A stretch of DNA of 48,673 nt. Origin: Acidobacteriaceae bacterium. Its GTDB lineage: Bacteria > Acidobacteriota > Terriglobia > Terriglobales > Acidobacteriaceae. Each line of letters starts with the position of its first letter. Within the stretch, counting starts at the first letter, position 1. Below, one piece after another: positions 1 to 8,185 of this stretch. The DNA lies in NCBI GenBank assembly GCA_025355385.1, contig JANXZS010000074.1, forward strand, positions 1 to 48,673, given 5' to 3'. The notes below the pieces were generated by a model. It had not been told where the DNA came from and made no database searches. It saw only the letters and a list, made by a program, of their open reading frames with translations. A program made the position numbers and the translations under genes.

Positions 1-694
1 CTCGGCTTGCGCCCACCGCATACGCAGCGATGGTCATGCCTTCGATCACCCGCTGGGGGTCGCTCTCAAGAACGCTGCGATCCATGAATGCACCGGGATC
101 GCCTTCGTCGCCGTTGCAAATGACATACTTGGGTTCGCCGACAGCCTTGGCGACCATGCCCCACTTCAGACCCGTCGGATAGCCGCCGCCGCCGCGACCC
201 TTCAATCCGCTCTTGGAGATCTGGTCGATGACCGACGTCGGATTCATCTCCGTCAGGGCCTTCACCAGGCCTTGATAGCCATCGCGCCCAATATAGTCGT
301 CAATCTTCTCCGGATCAATGTGGCCGGAATTTTCAAGAACGACGTGAACCTGATCGTCAAAGTGTGCTCTGAGGTCGCAATGCAGTTCGGGAATCGGCGC
401 CTGATCCACACTCTGGATGACGCGGGTTGCGTCCTCGGCCGTCACGCTTTGATAAAGAACTTCCGTGGGTTCTACGAGAACCAGCGGCCCAGCCGCACAC
501 AACCCCATGCAGCCAGTTCTCCGCACGAATACCTTTTTGCCCGAGGCTGCCGCTGCCTTCGTAATCTCGTCTTTGATTTTGTCGCTGTGCTGGGACATAC
601 AGCCAGTGCCCATGCACACGTTCACTTCATAATCGAATTTTCCCCGCTCGTGCCGCACGCTTTCGGCAATTTGCTCAAGTTCTTGGATATCCAT
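1..694 (-). CDS. hoxF: NAD-reducing hydrogenase diaphorase subunit HoxF / NuoF-like, 5' part
   Basis: Flavoprotein subunit that passes electrons between NAD(H) and the iron-sulfur chain of a soluble hydrogenase. Only the first 231 residues are in the window; the gene runs off the left edge. A thioredoxin-like 2Fe-2S domain comes first, with cysteines 27, 32, 62 and 66 (C-x4-C and C-x3-C). The NuoF fold follows, recognisable by the glycine-rich FMN/NAD loop GRGGGGYPTG (about 167-175) and CNGDEGDPGAFMDRS (about 194-207). The ATG shares its A with the hoxE stop (TGATG), so the two genes are translationally coupled. The neighbouring hyp operon favours a [NiFe] group 3d HoxEF(UYH) enzyme. Complex I NuoF, a formate dehydrogenase or an [FeFe]-hydrogenase flavoprotein cannot be excluded, because the catalytic subunits lie outside the window. 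Confidence 0.85.
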   Translation of the reverse strand, partial: MDIQELEQIAESVRHERGKFDYEVNVCMGTGCMSQHSDKIKDEITKAAAASGKKVFVRRTGCMGLCAAGPLVLVEPTEVLYQSVTAEDATRVIQSVDQAPIPELHCDLRAHFDDQVHVVLENSGHIDPEKIDDYIGRDGYQGLVKALTEMNPTSVIDQISKSGLKGRGGGGYPTGLKWGMVAKAVGEPKYVICNGDEGDPGAFMDRSVLESDPQRVIEGMTIAAYAVGASR

Positions 695-1188
695 CAGGCC
701 AGCCACCTTTCAAATTGTGCGACCATTCCGGCGGGATCGAGGTGAGCCACCAGTTCTCCGTCGATCAGTACGACAGGCGCGCGCCCACAGGCACCAACGC
801 ATCTTGCGGTCATCAACGCAATCTTGCCATCCTTAGTCGATTCGCCCTGCTTGATATGAAGGAAGTTCTCGCTCTCGGCGACCAGTTTGTCTGAGCCCTT
901 GATATAGCAGGCGGTGCCGGTACAAACCGTGCAGGTGTGGTCGGCCGGGGGTTTCATGCTGAAGTGGTGGTAAAACGTGACCACTCCATACGCCTGACTT
1001 AGTGGCACGCGCAGAGATTTCGCGACGAACCGGATGGAATCCTCGTCAAGGAACCCGAACGATGACTGCACGGTGTGAAGGGTCTCGATGAGTGCCTGAC
1101 GCGCATAGCCGTGGCGGCGCATGGTCCCATTTACGATCTTCCACCGCTTGTCATCGGATGGCAGAGATGGCATTTGATAAGCTGGCAC
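694..1188 (-). CDS. hoxE: NAD-reducing hydrogenase diaphorase subunit HoxE / NuoE-like (2Fe-2S)
   Basis: Small thioredoxin-fold 2Fe-2S protein, 164 residues, the usual size for HoxE/NuoE. A helical N-terminal half is followed by the cluster ligands Cys89 and Cys94 (C-TGTA-C) and Cys130 and Cys134 (C-VGA-C). It docks on HoxF and relays electrons in the diaphorase module. The GTG start at 1188 is chosen because AGGAGG lies 4 nt upstream; the next ATG (6th codon) would be too far from it. The stop overlaps the hoxF start by one base. It is first gene of a leftward operon and divergent from hypC across a gap with two CRP/FNR-like sites. Assignment to a hydrogenase rather than complex I is from context. 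Confidence 0.85.
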   Translation of the reverse strand: MPAYQMPSLPSDDKRWKIVNGTMRRHGYARQALIETLHTVQSSFGFLDEDSIRFVAKSLRVPLSQAYGVVTFYHHFSMKPPADHTCTVCTGTACYIKGSDKLVAESENFLHIKQGESTKDGKIALMTARCVGACGRAPVVLIDGELVAHLDPAGMVAQFERWLA

Positions 1189-1342
1189 GTTTCCTCCTGC
1201 TGTTTTCCTGCAACTGGCGAGCGGCGGCGGCCTCTCCTGCGTCTCCTCTCATCCCTGGCTTCCGGAATTACTGCAATGCGGAGAGGTTTAACGAAGATGA
1301 GGAGCCCGTAAGCTCAATTCATGTTTTCAACTAACTACCATA

Positions 1343-1386
1343 TTTATAGAGCTGAGGGTGGGCTAGGGGCAGTGACAGCCGTCACG
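1343..1386 (-). promoter_or_regulatory. putative hoxE promoter with CRP/FNR-type site
   Basis: AGTGACAGCCGTCACG (1371-1386) is a palindrome of the CRP/FNR class (AGTGA-N6-TCAC). On the minus strand a -10-like TATAAA occupies 1348-1343, giving a start near 1336 with the palindrome centred near -42.5. No -35 hexamer is recognisable (TGCCCC at that place), which suits a class II activator-dependent promoter. Seen by eye; the regulator is unknown and is not in the window. Confidence 0.45.
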
Positions 1387-1630
1387 GGCCGACGGTGCGA
1401 TTGTGATGGCGCGATTGCACTGGAGGGAAAAATATTCGTGTGCTCAACTGCCATCTTTGGCGATTGAGGGCTTGACAAATTCGCGGGATGTCCAAGGGAA
1501 CGTAAGCCAACGGCGCTCCGGACGAGACAGCGGGAACGTTGCTGCCCCATGCACTGCCGTTATTCTGACACGATTGTTGTTAGCTCTGTAGATCGGAGTC
1601 GGGTGTTGGGATAAATCGCCAGGCAAGGAG

Positions 1631-1673
1631 AGTGATCTGGATCACATATCGGCCATCCACCCCGGGCTAGAAT
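1631..1673 (+). promoter_or_regulatory. putative hypC operon promoter with CRP/FNR-type site
   Basis: AGTGATCTGGATCACA (1631-1646) matches the CRP-type pattern TGTGA-N6-TCACA at 9 of 10 fixed positions. A -10-like TAGAAT is at 1668-1673, which places a start near 1680 and the palindrome centre at -41.5, the classical class II position. The -35 place reads CATATC and is not promoter-like, so activation by the bound protein is expected. The leader to the hypC ATG would be about 120 nt. Confidence 0.5.
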
Positions 1674-1798
1674 AAGCTCATATTCGCGGATCAAGACTCT
1701 GGAGTGCAAGTCTCGTTTCAAGAGGCACTTCAGGCGATTCTACGGTGAATTTCCGATTCCGCCTCGGGCATTCGGCTTTATTTGGAGAGAGGGTACTT

Positions 1799-2107
1799 AT
1801 GTGTCTGGCTATTCCCGGTCAACTCGTCGCAAAGTCTGAAGCGGAGGGCATTCTCACAGGGAGGGTCAAATTTGGCGGGATTTCCCGCGAGGTCTGTATG
1901 GATTTCCTACCCGAAGCGGAGGTGGGAGACTATGTGCTCGTCCACGTGGGTTTCGCCATCAGCCGAATCGATGAGGAAGAGGCCCGCAAAACCTACGAAT
2001 ATCTCGAGAAAACCGGCCTGGTTGACGAGGAATTGGCTGCAATGCGCGCGTCTGACGCAGCCGCGATCCCTACGCTGCAGGAAACCGTTGTGGAGCTGAA
2101 GGCATGA
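1799..2107 (+). CDS. hypC: hydrogenase maturation chaperone HypC
   Basis: Small chaperone that, with HypD, carries the Fe(CN)2CO unit to the hydrogenase large subunit precursor. The 102-residue product starts MCLAIPGQ, the family hallmark, with the essential Cys2 exposed after methionine removal. That fixes the start at 1799, although the frame is open upstream to 1745; GGAGAG at 1784-1789 serves as ribosome site. It is the first gene of the hypCDEABF operon and its stop overlaps the hypD start (ATGA, 4 nt). Confidence 0.95.
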   Translation: MCLAIPGQLVAKSEAEGILTGRVKFGGISREVCMDFLPEAEVGDYVLVHVGFAISRIDEEEARKTYEYLEKTGLVDEELAAMRASDAAAIPTLQETVVELKA

Positions 2108-3222
2108 AGTATATCGACGAGTACCGCGACGAGAAGGTGGCGCACGGTCTTCTAGGGAACCTCCAGCGAATTGCCACCCGCGGTTGGGTCCTGATGGAGG
2201 TCTGCGGCGGCCAGACACATACGCTCATGCGGTATGGCATCGACGAACTGCTGCCTAATAGTATGCAAATGGTTCACGGACCGGGCTGCCCGGTGTGCGT
2301 GACTCCGCTTGAGATCATCGACAAGGCTGTGGCCCTGGCTGAGCGGCCAGAGGTCATCCTGGTTTCCTACGGAGACATGCTGCGCGTGCCCGGATCGACC
2401 ACGGATCTGCTCCACGTGAAAGCTCGCGGCGGCGATGTCCGGATGGTTTATTCTCCGCTTGAAAGCTTGAAGATCGCCCGTGAAAATCCAACGCGGGAGG
2501 TGGTTTTCTTCGGTATTGGCTTTGAGACGACGGCACCGGCGAACGCAGCGGCGGTATGGCAGGCTCAACGAATGGGGCTCAAGAATTTTGCCCTGCTGGC
2601 CTCCCATGTCCTGGTTCCTCCCGCGGTTCGAATGCTGTTGTCTTCGCCAGTAAACCGGGTGCAGGGACTGATTGCTCCGGGACACGTCTGCGCAATCGTG
2701 GGAACCAGGGATTACGAAGCGCTGGCGACAGAATTCCACATTCCGATCGTGGTCGGCGGATTTGAGCCGGTCGATTTGCTGGAAGCGATACTTATGTTGA
2801 CTGCGCAGCTTGAAGAAGGCCGTGCGGAGATGGAGATCCAGTACACGCGATCAGTTTCTGCGCCGGGCAACGTGCGTGCGCAGCGGATTGTCGCGGAAGT
2901 GTTTGAAGTGTGCGACCAGAAGTGGCGTGGTCTGGGCCCAATAGCGAAGAGCGGGCTGAGGATGCAGGAAGCGTTTCGGGCTTTTGATGCGGAGGCAAAG
3001 TACGATTTGCACGACATTGCAGTGGATGAGCCTACCGAGTGCATAAGCGCGGAGATATTGCAGGGCCTGAAGCGCCCAACCGATTGCCCGGCCTTCGCAG
3101 GTCGCTGCACTCCAGAATCGCCGCTAGGAGCTCCAATGGTCTCAGCTGAAGGCGCTTGTGCCGCATACTACCATTATCGCCGTCACGAGGCCGTGTCTCT
3201 GGTTTCGATCGGGGGAAACTGA
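2104..3222 (+). CDS. hypD: hydrogenase maturation protein HypD
   Basis: Iron-sulfur scaffold on which the Fe(CN)2CO cofactor of [NiFe]-hydrogenase is assembled, working with HypC and HypE. It has 372 residues, full length for the family. Family motifs visible are [14 protein letters not shown] (Cys34), [11 protein letters not shown] (Cys62, Cys65), GFETTAP, and the C-terminal cysteine region with CPAFAGRC and [10 protein letters not shown] that holds the 4Fe-4S cluster. It overlaps hypC by 4 nt and shares one base with the hypE start (TGATG), so production is coupled. Confidence 0.96.
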   Translation: MKYIDEYRDEKVAHGLLGNLQRIATRGWVLMEVCGGQTHTLMRYGIDELLPNSMQMVHGPGCPVCVTPLEIIDKAVALAERPEVILVSYGDMLRVPGSTTDLLHVKARGGDVRMVYSPLESLKIARENPTREVVFFGIGFETTAPANAAAVWQAQRMGLKNFALLASHVLVPPAVRMLLSSPVNRVQGLIAPGHVCAIVGTRDYEALATEFHIPIVVGGFEPVDLLEAILMLTAQLEEGRAEMEIQYTRSVSAPGNVRAQRIVAEVFEVCDQKWRGLGPIAKSGLRMQEAFRAFDAEAKYDLHDIAVDEPTECISAEILQGLKRPTDCPAFAGRCTPESPLGAPMVSAEGACAAYYHYRRHEAVSLVSIGGN

Positions 3223-4271
3223 TGGCCACCCTTTCTTCGCTCGCCTGTCCCATGCCGATTGCCGTAAATACACACATTGTGCTCGGCCATGGCAGTGGGG
3301 GTAAGCTCTCAGCCGATCTGGTGCGCGATGTCTTTCTTCCCGCCTTCGGCAACCCCGCGCTCAATCGTCTCGACGATCAGGCGTCCCTGCAGATGGCCAG
3401 CGGACGCATCGCATTCAGCACCGATTCGTTTATTGTGAAGCCCCTGTTCTTTCCTGGCGGAAACATAGGTGAACTGGCCATCTACGGAACCGTCAATGAT
3501 TTGGCAGTGGGCGGAGCAGAGCCGAAATATCTAAGCGCCTCCTTCATACTCGAAGAGGGCCTCCCCTTAAAAACACTGCACCAGATTGTGAAGTCGATGA
3601 GCGACGCAGCTGCTCGCGCGGGTGTCTCCATTGTCACCGGCGACACAAAAGTCGTCGAAAAGGGATGTGGCGACAAGATATTCATTAACACGTCAGGCAT
3701 CGGGGTGATTCCTGCGGGGCTCACGCTTTCCGCATCGCTGGTTGAACCCGGTGACCATATCCTGCTGAGTGGTCCGTTGGGCGAACACGGTATCACGATC
3801 CTTTCGCAACGCGAGGGGCTGGAGCTTGGCGGGGAGTTAAAGAGCGATACCGCGCCATTGCATAAGCTCGCCCAGGCCATCATCAAAGCGTCTCCGCAAG
3901 CGCGCTGCATGCGTGATCTGACTCGTGGCGGACTATCGAGTGCGTTGAATGAAATTGCGGCCAGTGCGAGGGTCGGCATTGAGATCAATGAGCGCTCGAT
4001 TCCTGTGCGTGAAACTGTTCGCGGGGCCTGCGAACTCTTCGGGCTTGATCCTCTCTACGTTGCCAATGAGGGCAAGCTGATCGCGATTGTTCCCGCCTCG
4101 GAATCAAGCGCTACACTTGCAGCAATGCGTCTGGTCGATACCGGTAGTGAGTCTACCGACATTGGTGTGATTACGGAGGCGCATGCCGGCCTGGTGACAA
4201 TGCGGACCGCACTGGGCACAATGCGTGTAGTCGACATGCTGGCGGGCGATCAGCTACCTCGAATCTGTTGA
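3222..4271 (+). CDS. hypE: hydrogenase maturation protein HypE (carbamoyl dehydratase)
   Basis: ATP-dependent dehydratase that converts the thiocarbamate made by HypF on its C-terminal cysteine into a thiocyanate, the cyanide source for the hydrogenase active site. The product has 349 residues of the PurM/SelD-like ATP-binding fold. It has HGSGG near residues 23-27 and ends in PRIC, the conserved C-terminal tail with the modified cysteine last. The start at 3222 overlaps the hypD stop by one base; a longer reading from 3156 would run inside hypD and lacks family support. A 22-bp gap follows before hypA. Confidence 0.96.
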   Translation: MATLSSLACPMPIAVNTHIVLGHGSGGKLSADLVRDVFLPAFGNPALNRLDDQASLQMASGRIAFSTDSFIVKPLFFPGGNIGELAIYGTVNDLAVGGAEPKYLSASFILEEGLPLKTLHQIVKSMSDAAARAGVSIVTGDTKVVEKGCGDKIFINTSGIGVIPAGLTLSASLVEPGDHILLSGPLGEHGITILSQREGLELGGELKSDTAPLHKLAQAIIKASPQARCMRDLTRGGLSSALNEIAASARVGIEINERSIPVRETVRGACELFGLDPLYVANEGKLIAIVPASESSATLAAMRLVDTGSESTDIGVITEAHAGLVTMRTALGTMRVVDMLAGDQLPRIC

Positions 4272-4293
4272 GGGCTGATGCACGTGAGGGATT

Positions 4294-4656
4294 ATGCACG
4301 AACTTTCCATCGCCGAATCTATCCTGGATGCTGTGCGCAAAGAGATAGCGTTGCATCCCGGGGCAGTGCCTCTGCGGGTAGGAGTGCGTATAGGCTCGAT
4401 GGCAGCCATTGATGAGGAAGCGCTTACTTTTTGCTTTGAGGTGGTCGTACACGGTACGGAGTGGGAGACGTTAAAGCTGGAGACGAAGGTCATTCCAGCG
4501 CGTCGTATTTGTAACAGTTGCGGCAATACGTTCATCATTGAGGATTACAACTCTGTTTGTCCCGCATGCGGCAGTGAAGATACGAGGGCGGATGGCGGAG
4601 ACGAGCTGGATTTAGAATATTTGGAGGTAGAGACCGATGAAGCGCCTGTCCCTTGA
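4294..4656 (+). CDS. hypA: hydrogenase nickel insertion protein HypA
   Basis: Nickel metallochaperone that works with HypB to load Ni into the hydrogenase large subunit. It has 120 residues and starts MHELSIAESI, with His2 as the nickel ligand. A structural zinc site is formed by Cys73, Cys76, Cys89 and Cys92 (two CxxC pairs). The 3' end overlaps hypB by 20 nt. The start at 4294 is fixed by the invariant MHE; a GAGGG stretch lies just upstream. Confidence 0.95.
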   Translation: MHELSIAESILDAVRKEIALHPGAVPLRVGVRIGSMAAIDEEALTFCFEVVVHGTEWETLKLETKVIPARRICNSCGNTFIIEDYNSVCPACGSEDTRADGGDELDLEYLEVETDEAPVP

Positions 4657-5323
4657 ATCGAAAGTATTGAATGAAAATCAGAGGGTCGCGGACTCTCTTC
4701 GTCAACGCTTTCGTGAAAACGGCGTGCTCTGCCTGAACTTGATCAGCTCGCCAGGCTCGGGAAAAACCGCCCTGCTGGAGCAGACCCTCGCGCATCTTGA
4801 TCCGACCACGCGTGTTGCGGTTCTTACGGGAGACATTCAGACAGACAACGATGCTCGCCGTCTGGCGCGGTTCGGCTTCCCGGTGAAGCAGATCACGACT
4901 GGCGGGACCTGTCACCTCGACGGAAGGATGATCGAGAGGCATCTCGAAGACTGGTCGCTGGCGGACCTTGATCTGCTCTTCATCGAAAACGTCGGCAATC
5001 TTGTTTGCCCCTCCAGCTATGACCTTGGCGAAGCGTCCAAAATTGTGCTGCTGTCGGTTACGGAAGGCGAGGACAAACCGTTAAAGTACCCGTCCATCTT
5101 CTTCAAATCGGACCTTTTCATACTCATGAAAGTTGATCTCCTCCCGTACGTTCCTTTCAGTGCGGAGCTAGTGGAGGAAAATGCGCGGCGCGTTCATCCT
5201 GGCATGGAAGTCGTGCGTGCATCCGCGGTAGCGCCGGGCGGGCTCGACCAATGGCTTGTATGGTTGCGATCGCGCATTGCTGCTGCCAAGGGCTCCCAGG
5301 CGTTTGCTGCCGCAGGTAGGTGA
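4637..5323 (+). CDS. hypB: hydrogenase nickel incorporation GTPase HypB
   Basis: SIMIBI-class GTPase that drives Ni transfer together with HypA. It has 228 residues. The P-loop SSPGSGKT is at about 37-44, the metal-site motif GGTCHLDG has Cys92 and His93, and ENVGNLVCPSSYDLGE has Cys124. It lacks both the N-terminal CxxCGC high-affinity nickel motif and any histidine-rich stretch, so it is the minimal form that probably cannot store nickel. It overlaps hypA by 20 nt; hypF starts one base after its stop. Confidence 0.95.
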   Translation: MKRLSLESKVLNENQRVADSLRQRFRENGVLCLNLISSPGSGKTALLEQTLAHLDPTTRVAVLTGDIQTDNDARRLARFGFPVKQITTGGTCHLDGRMIERHLEDWSLADLDLLFIENVGNLVCPSSYDLGEASKIVLLSVTEGEDKPLKYPSIFFKSDLFILMKVDLLPYVPFSAELVEENARRVHPGMEVVRASAVAPGGLDQWLVWLRSRIAAAKGSQAFAAAGR

Positions 5324-5324
5324 A

Positions 5325-7688
5325 GTGGCCCATGTTCGCCGCCACATCCGAGTCTCCGGGGTCGTGCAGGGAGTAGGATTCAGACCCTTTATCTACAGGC
5401 TCGCGATCGAGGAGCACGTCACTGGAACTATCTCCAATAGCACTGCCGGGGTGACCATTGAAATTGAGGGTCCTGCGGCTTCCGTTGACGCATTCCTGCG
5501 GCGTCTTCCCCTCGAAGCGCCTCGCTTGGCATACATCGATCGGATCGAGGTCAGAGATGTGCCGCGCGAGGGCGATGAGCAATTCCGCATTACACACAGC
5601 GAGGTCCTTGGCAACGTAGTGACGCAGATTCCGGCCGATGCCGCGACCTGCGACGACTGTCTGCGCGAACTGCTCGACGTCAAGGATCGGCGCTATCGCT
5701 ACCCTTTTACCAACTGCACGAACTGCGGTCCGCGCTTCACGATCACACGGAAGATACCCTACGATCGCCCCCAGACATCGATGGCGAACTTTCCTATGTG
5801 TGCCGCTTGCCAGGCGGAGTATGACGATCCGATGAATAGGCGTTTCCACGCGCAGCCAGATGCCTGCTGGGATTGCGGTCCTCAACTCTGGCTGACGAAT
5901 CCGGAGGGCCAGCGCATTGAGACCGCCGACGCGGTGGAGGAGACCATAGCGCGACTTGTTGCCGGCGAGATCGTCGCTATCAAGGGCATAGGAGGTTTTC
6001 ATCTAGCGGTGGACGCTACGAACAATGCGGCCGTGGAACGCCTGCGCCAGCGGAAGCACCGTTACGGCAAGCCGTTGGCAGTGATGGTTGCTGATCTTGC
6101 ATCAGCCAGAAGTTTCTGTGATTGCGACCAATCGGAAGACTTGCTGATGAGCGTCCAGCGACCGATTGTTCTGATGCAAAAGAAGGAGCCGGCAGAAATT
6201 GCGGCGTCCGTAGCGCCGGGAATTCCGTGGCTCGGTGTGTTTCTGCCTTACGCGCCGCTCCACCATTTGCTGCTGGCGGATGGCAAACTTCGGGTTCTGG
6301 TGATGACCAGTGCGAATTTGAGCGAAGAACCGATTGCGATCGATAACGACGAAGCGTTAAGCCGCTTAGGTGAGATCGCGGATTCGTTCCTGTTCCACGA
6401 TCGGGAAATTCTGCAACGATGCGACGATTCCGTGATGGCGGTCGTTGGAGGTCAGCAACAGGTTGTGAGACGGGCTCGCGGATTCGTTCCCTTGCCCATA
6501 CATTTGCCGTTCGACTCGGTCCCGCTGCTCGCGGTTGGCGGCCATCTCAAGAACGTATTTTGCCTTGCGTCAGGTCGGCACGCATTTCAGAGTCAGCACC
6601 TCGGTGATCTTGAAAACCTTGCGGGTCTTGAATTCTTTCGCGAAGCATTGGCGCACCTCAAGAGAACCTTTGAGATTGAGCCAGTGGCGATAGCCTGCGA
6701 TTTGCATCCTGGATATCTGTCCACGCAGTGGGCGCATGAACAGCGTCTCCCGTTGATCGGAGTGCAGCATCATCACGCTCACATCGCGAGTTGCATGGCC
6801 GAACACGCGCTCATGGAGCCAGTGATTGGAATCGCACTGGATGGGACCGGCTACGGGACCGATGGTCAGGTGTGGGGGGGAGAAGTTTTGATCGCTTCTC
6901 TTAGAGGGTTCAAAAGATTTGGTCACTTACGATATGTACCGATGCCCGGGTCGGCGGCCGCGATTCGAGAACCGTGGCGCATGGCTTTTGGTCATCTCCA
7001 TTCCGCGCTCGGCGAGGAAGCCTTGAGCCCGGAGCTGCGGTCGATCGTCGGGGCCACGGAGAGGGAGTCGAAGCTGCTCGCACGGATGATTGAGCGCAAG
7101 GTGAACAGTCCGCTCACCTCGAGCTGTGGACGACTTTTCGATGCAGCTGCCGTGTTAATCACGGGTCGCCGAACGGTTGACTACGAAGCGCAAGCCGCGA
7201 TTGAATTGGAAGGCCTGGCGATCGATACAAAAGACATTGCTCCCGGGGATGCCTACCGGATTGCGCTGGTTGAAGGGAATGGCGGTGGGGCGTGGCAACT
7301 TGATCCTGCACCTATGTGGCAATCTCTACTTGACGACATACGCTTTGGATTAGCTCCGGCCGTAATGAGCATGCGTTTCCACTCCAGTGTGGCGCAAGCC
7401 TACTGTGCGTTAGCCGTCGCGGCCCGCGCCGCAACAAGAATTTCGCAGGTATGTCTCAGCGGGGGTGTCTTCCACAATGAATTATTGCATCGGCTAATCC
7501 GCGGGAGATTGTTGGATGAAGGATTTGACGTATACGCGCAGACTAACGTCAGTCCGGGAGATGGAGGGTTGAGTTATGGACAGGCCGTCATAGCGGCAAT
7601 ACAAATTGCTGATAATGCGAAGAAATCTGGTCTGTCTGTAACAGAGGCCGTATCAGATGAGGGTCAGACCGGCAGTTTAACAAGCTGA
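5325..7688 (+). CDS. hypF: carbamoyltransferase HypF
   Basis: Makes the cyanide precursor by transferring a carbamoyl group from carbamoyl phosphate, via carbamoyl-AMP, to the HypE C-terminal cysteine. The 787 residues contain all expected domains. These are acylphosphatase (VQGVGFRPF about 14-22, with Asn in SNST), a zinc-finger region of four CxxC pairs (about 109-185), a YrdC/Sua5-like domain, and a C-terminal Kae1-like domain with HHHAH and LSGGVFHN. The GTG start at 5325, one base after the hypB stop, has AGGTAGGTGA as ribosome site; upstream in-frame codons would lie inside hypB. The 3' end overlaps the convergent argA-like gene by 25 bp. Confidence 0.95.
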   Translation: MAHVRRHIRVSGVVQGVGFRPFIYRLAIEEHVTGTISNSTAGVTIEIEGPAASVDAFLRRLPLEAPRLAYIDRIEVRDVPREGDEQFRITHSEVLGNVVTQIPADAATCDDCLRELLDVKDRRYRYPFTNCTNCGPRFTITRKIPYDRPQTSMANFPMCAACQAEYDDPMNRRFHAQPDACWDCGPQLWLTNPEGQRIETADAVEETIARLVAGEIVAIKGIGGFHLAVDATNNAAVERLRQRKHRYGKPLAVMVADLASARSFCDCDQSEDLLMSVQRPIVLMQKKEPAEIAASVAPGIPWLGVFLPYAPLHHLLLADGKLRVLVMTSANLSEEPIAIDNDEALSRLGEIADSFLFHDREILQRCDDSVMAVVGGQQQVVRRARGFVPLPIHLPFDSVPLLAVGGHLKNVFCLASGRHAFQSQHLGDLENLAGLEFFREALAHLKRTFEIEPVAIACDLHPGYLSTQWAHEQRLPLIGVQHHHAHIASCMAEHALMEPVIGIALDGTGYGTDGQVWGGEVLIASLRGFKRFGHLRYVPMPGSAAAIREPWRMAFGHLHSALGEEALSPELRSIVGATERESKLLARMIERKVNSPLTSSCGRLFDAAAVLITGRRTVDYEAQAAIELEGLAIDTKDIAPGDAYRIALVEGNGGGAWQLDPAPMWQSLLDDIRFGLAPAVMSMRFHSSVAQAYCALAVAARAATRISQVCLSGGVFHNELLHRLIRGRLLDEGFDVYAQTNVSPGDGGLSYGQAVIAAIQIADNAKKSGLSVTEAVSDEGQTGSLTS

Positions 7689-8185
7689 TCCGCGCCAATC
7701 CTTGACCCAAGAATCGATACTTTAGGGACCTGTCCACGCACCATCGCCACCTCATCACACTGGTAGAGTCGTGGGCAACTCTGGCAATCTTTGTAGATCT
7801 TATCCGGTAGTGCTGTGCGATCCTCAATGATGCGAAAGCCATGATGAGTAAAGAATTCAGGGATTCGCGTGAAGAGGCAGATGGAATGCACTCCGTTTTC
7901 TTCCGCCTCGTTCATCAGCGACTCGAGTAGCTTGCTACCTGCACCTTCCCGGCTAAATTCCGGCCGTACGATGATGGATCGAACCTCGGCCAGGTGGGGC
8001 CCGTAGAGATGAAGCGCTCCGCAACCGAGGAAGGTTTCGTCGTCTGTCTCTGCGATAGTGAAGTCGCGGATGTTTTCACAAACCTCGGCAAACGCACGAC
8101 GCAGCAGCGTTCCATCTTTGGAAAGGCTGTTGACAAGTTCGTAGACGTTGGAGGCGTCCTGAAGACGCGCTTTACGAATGACCAT
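7664..8185 (-). CDS. argA: GNAT amino-acid N-acetyltransferase (short N-acetylglutamate synthase)
   Basis: Predicted to acetylate glutamate with acetyl-CoA, the first step of arginine synthesis. It has 173 residues, a single GNAT domain without the kinase-like domain of classical ArgA. The acetyl-CoA loop is visible in IIVRPEFSREGAGSKLLESL. The C-terminal third has the cysteine pattern C-x2-C-x5-C (CQSCPRLYQC) often seen in this short class. It is last in the arg operon, overlapping argH by 14 nt, which strongly supports the role. Its 3' end overlaps hypF. No argJ or argE is in the window, so the deacetylation step must be encoded elsewhere. Confidence 0.8.
   Translation of the reverse strand: MVIRKARLQDASNVYELVNSLSKDGTLLRRAFAEVCENIRDFTIAETDDETFLGCGALHLYGPHLAEVRSIIVRPEFSREGAGSKLLESLMNEAEENGVHSICLFTRIPEFFTHHGFRIIEDRTALPDKIYKDCQSCPRLYQCDEVAMVRGQVPKVSILGSRIGADQLVKLPV

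Larger units (their letters stand above)
1189..1798. other. divergent hox/hyp intergenic region
   Basis: A 610-bp gap between two divergent operons with no convincing gene. It carries two similar AGTGA-N6-TCAC palindromes, one near each end, and a plausible -10 box for each direction. The middle part (about 1390-1620) shows nothing I can name. The length is unusual for this tightly packed stretch and fits a shared control region. Confidence 0.6.

Noticed and set aside
1473-1500. TTGACA at about 1474 in the hox/hyp gap as a -35 box
   Set aside because: No -10-like hexamer follows at 16-18 bp.
5157-6002. A 281-codon open frame antisense to hypB/hypF
   Set aside because: Covers confirmed domains of HypB and HypF on the other strand; the product is arginine-rich with no motif.
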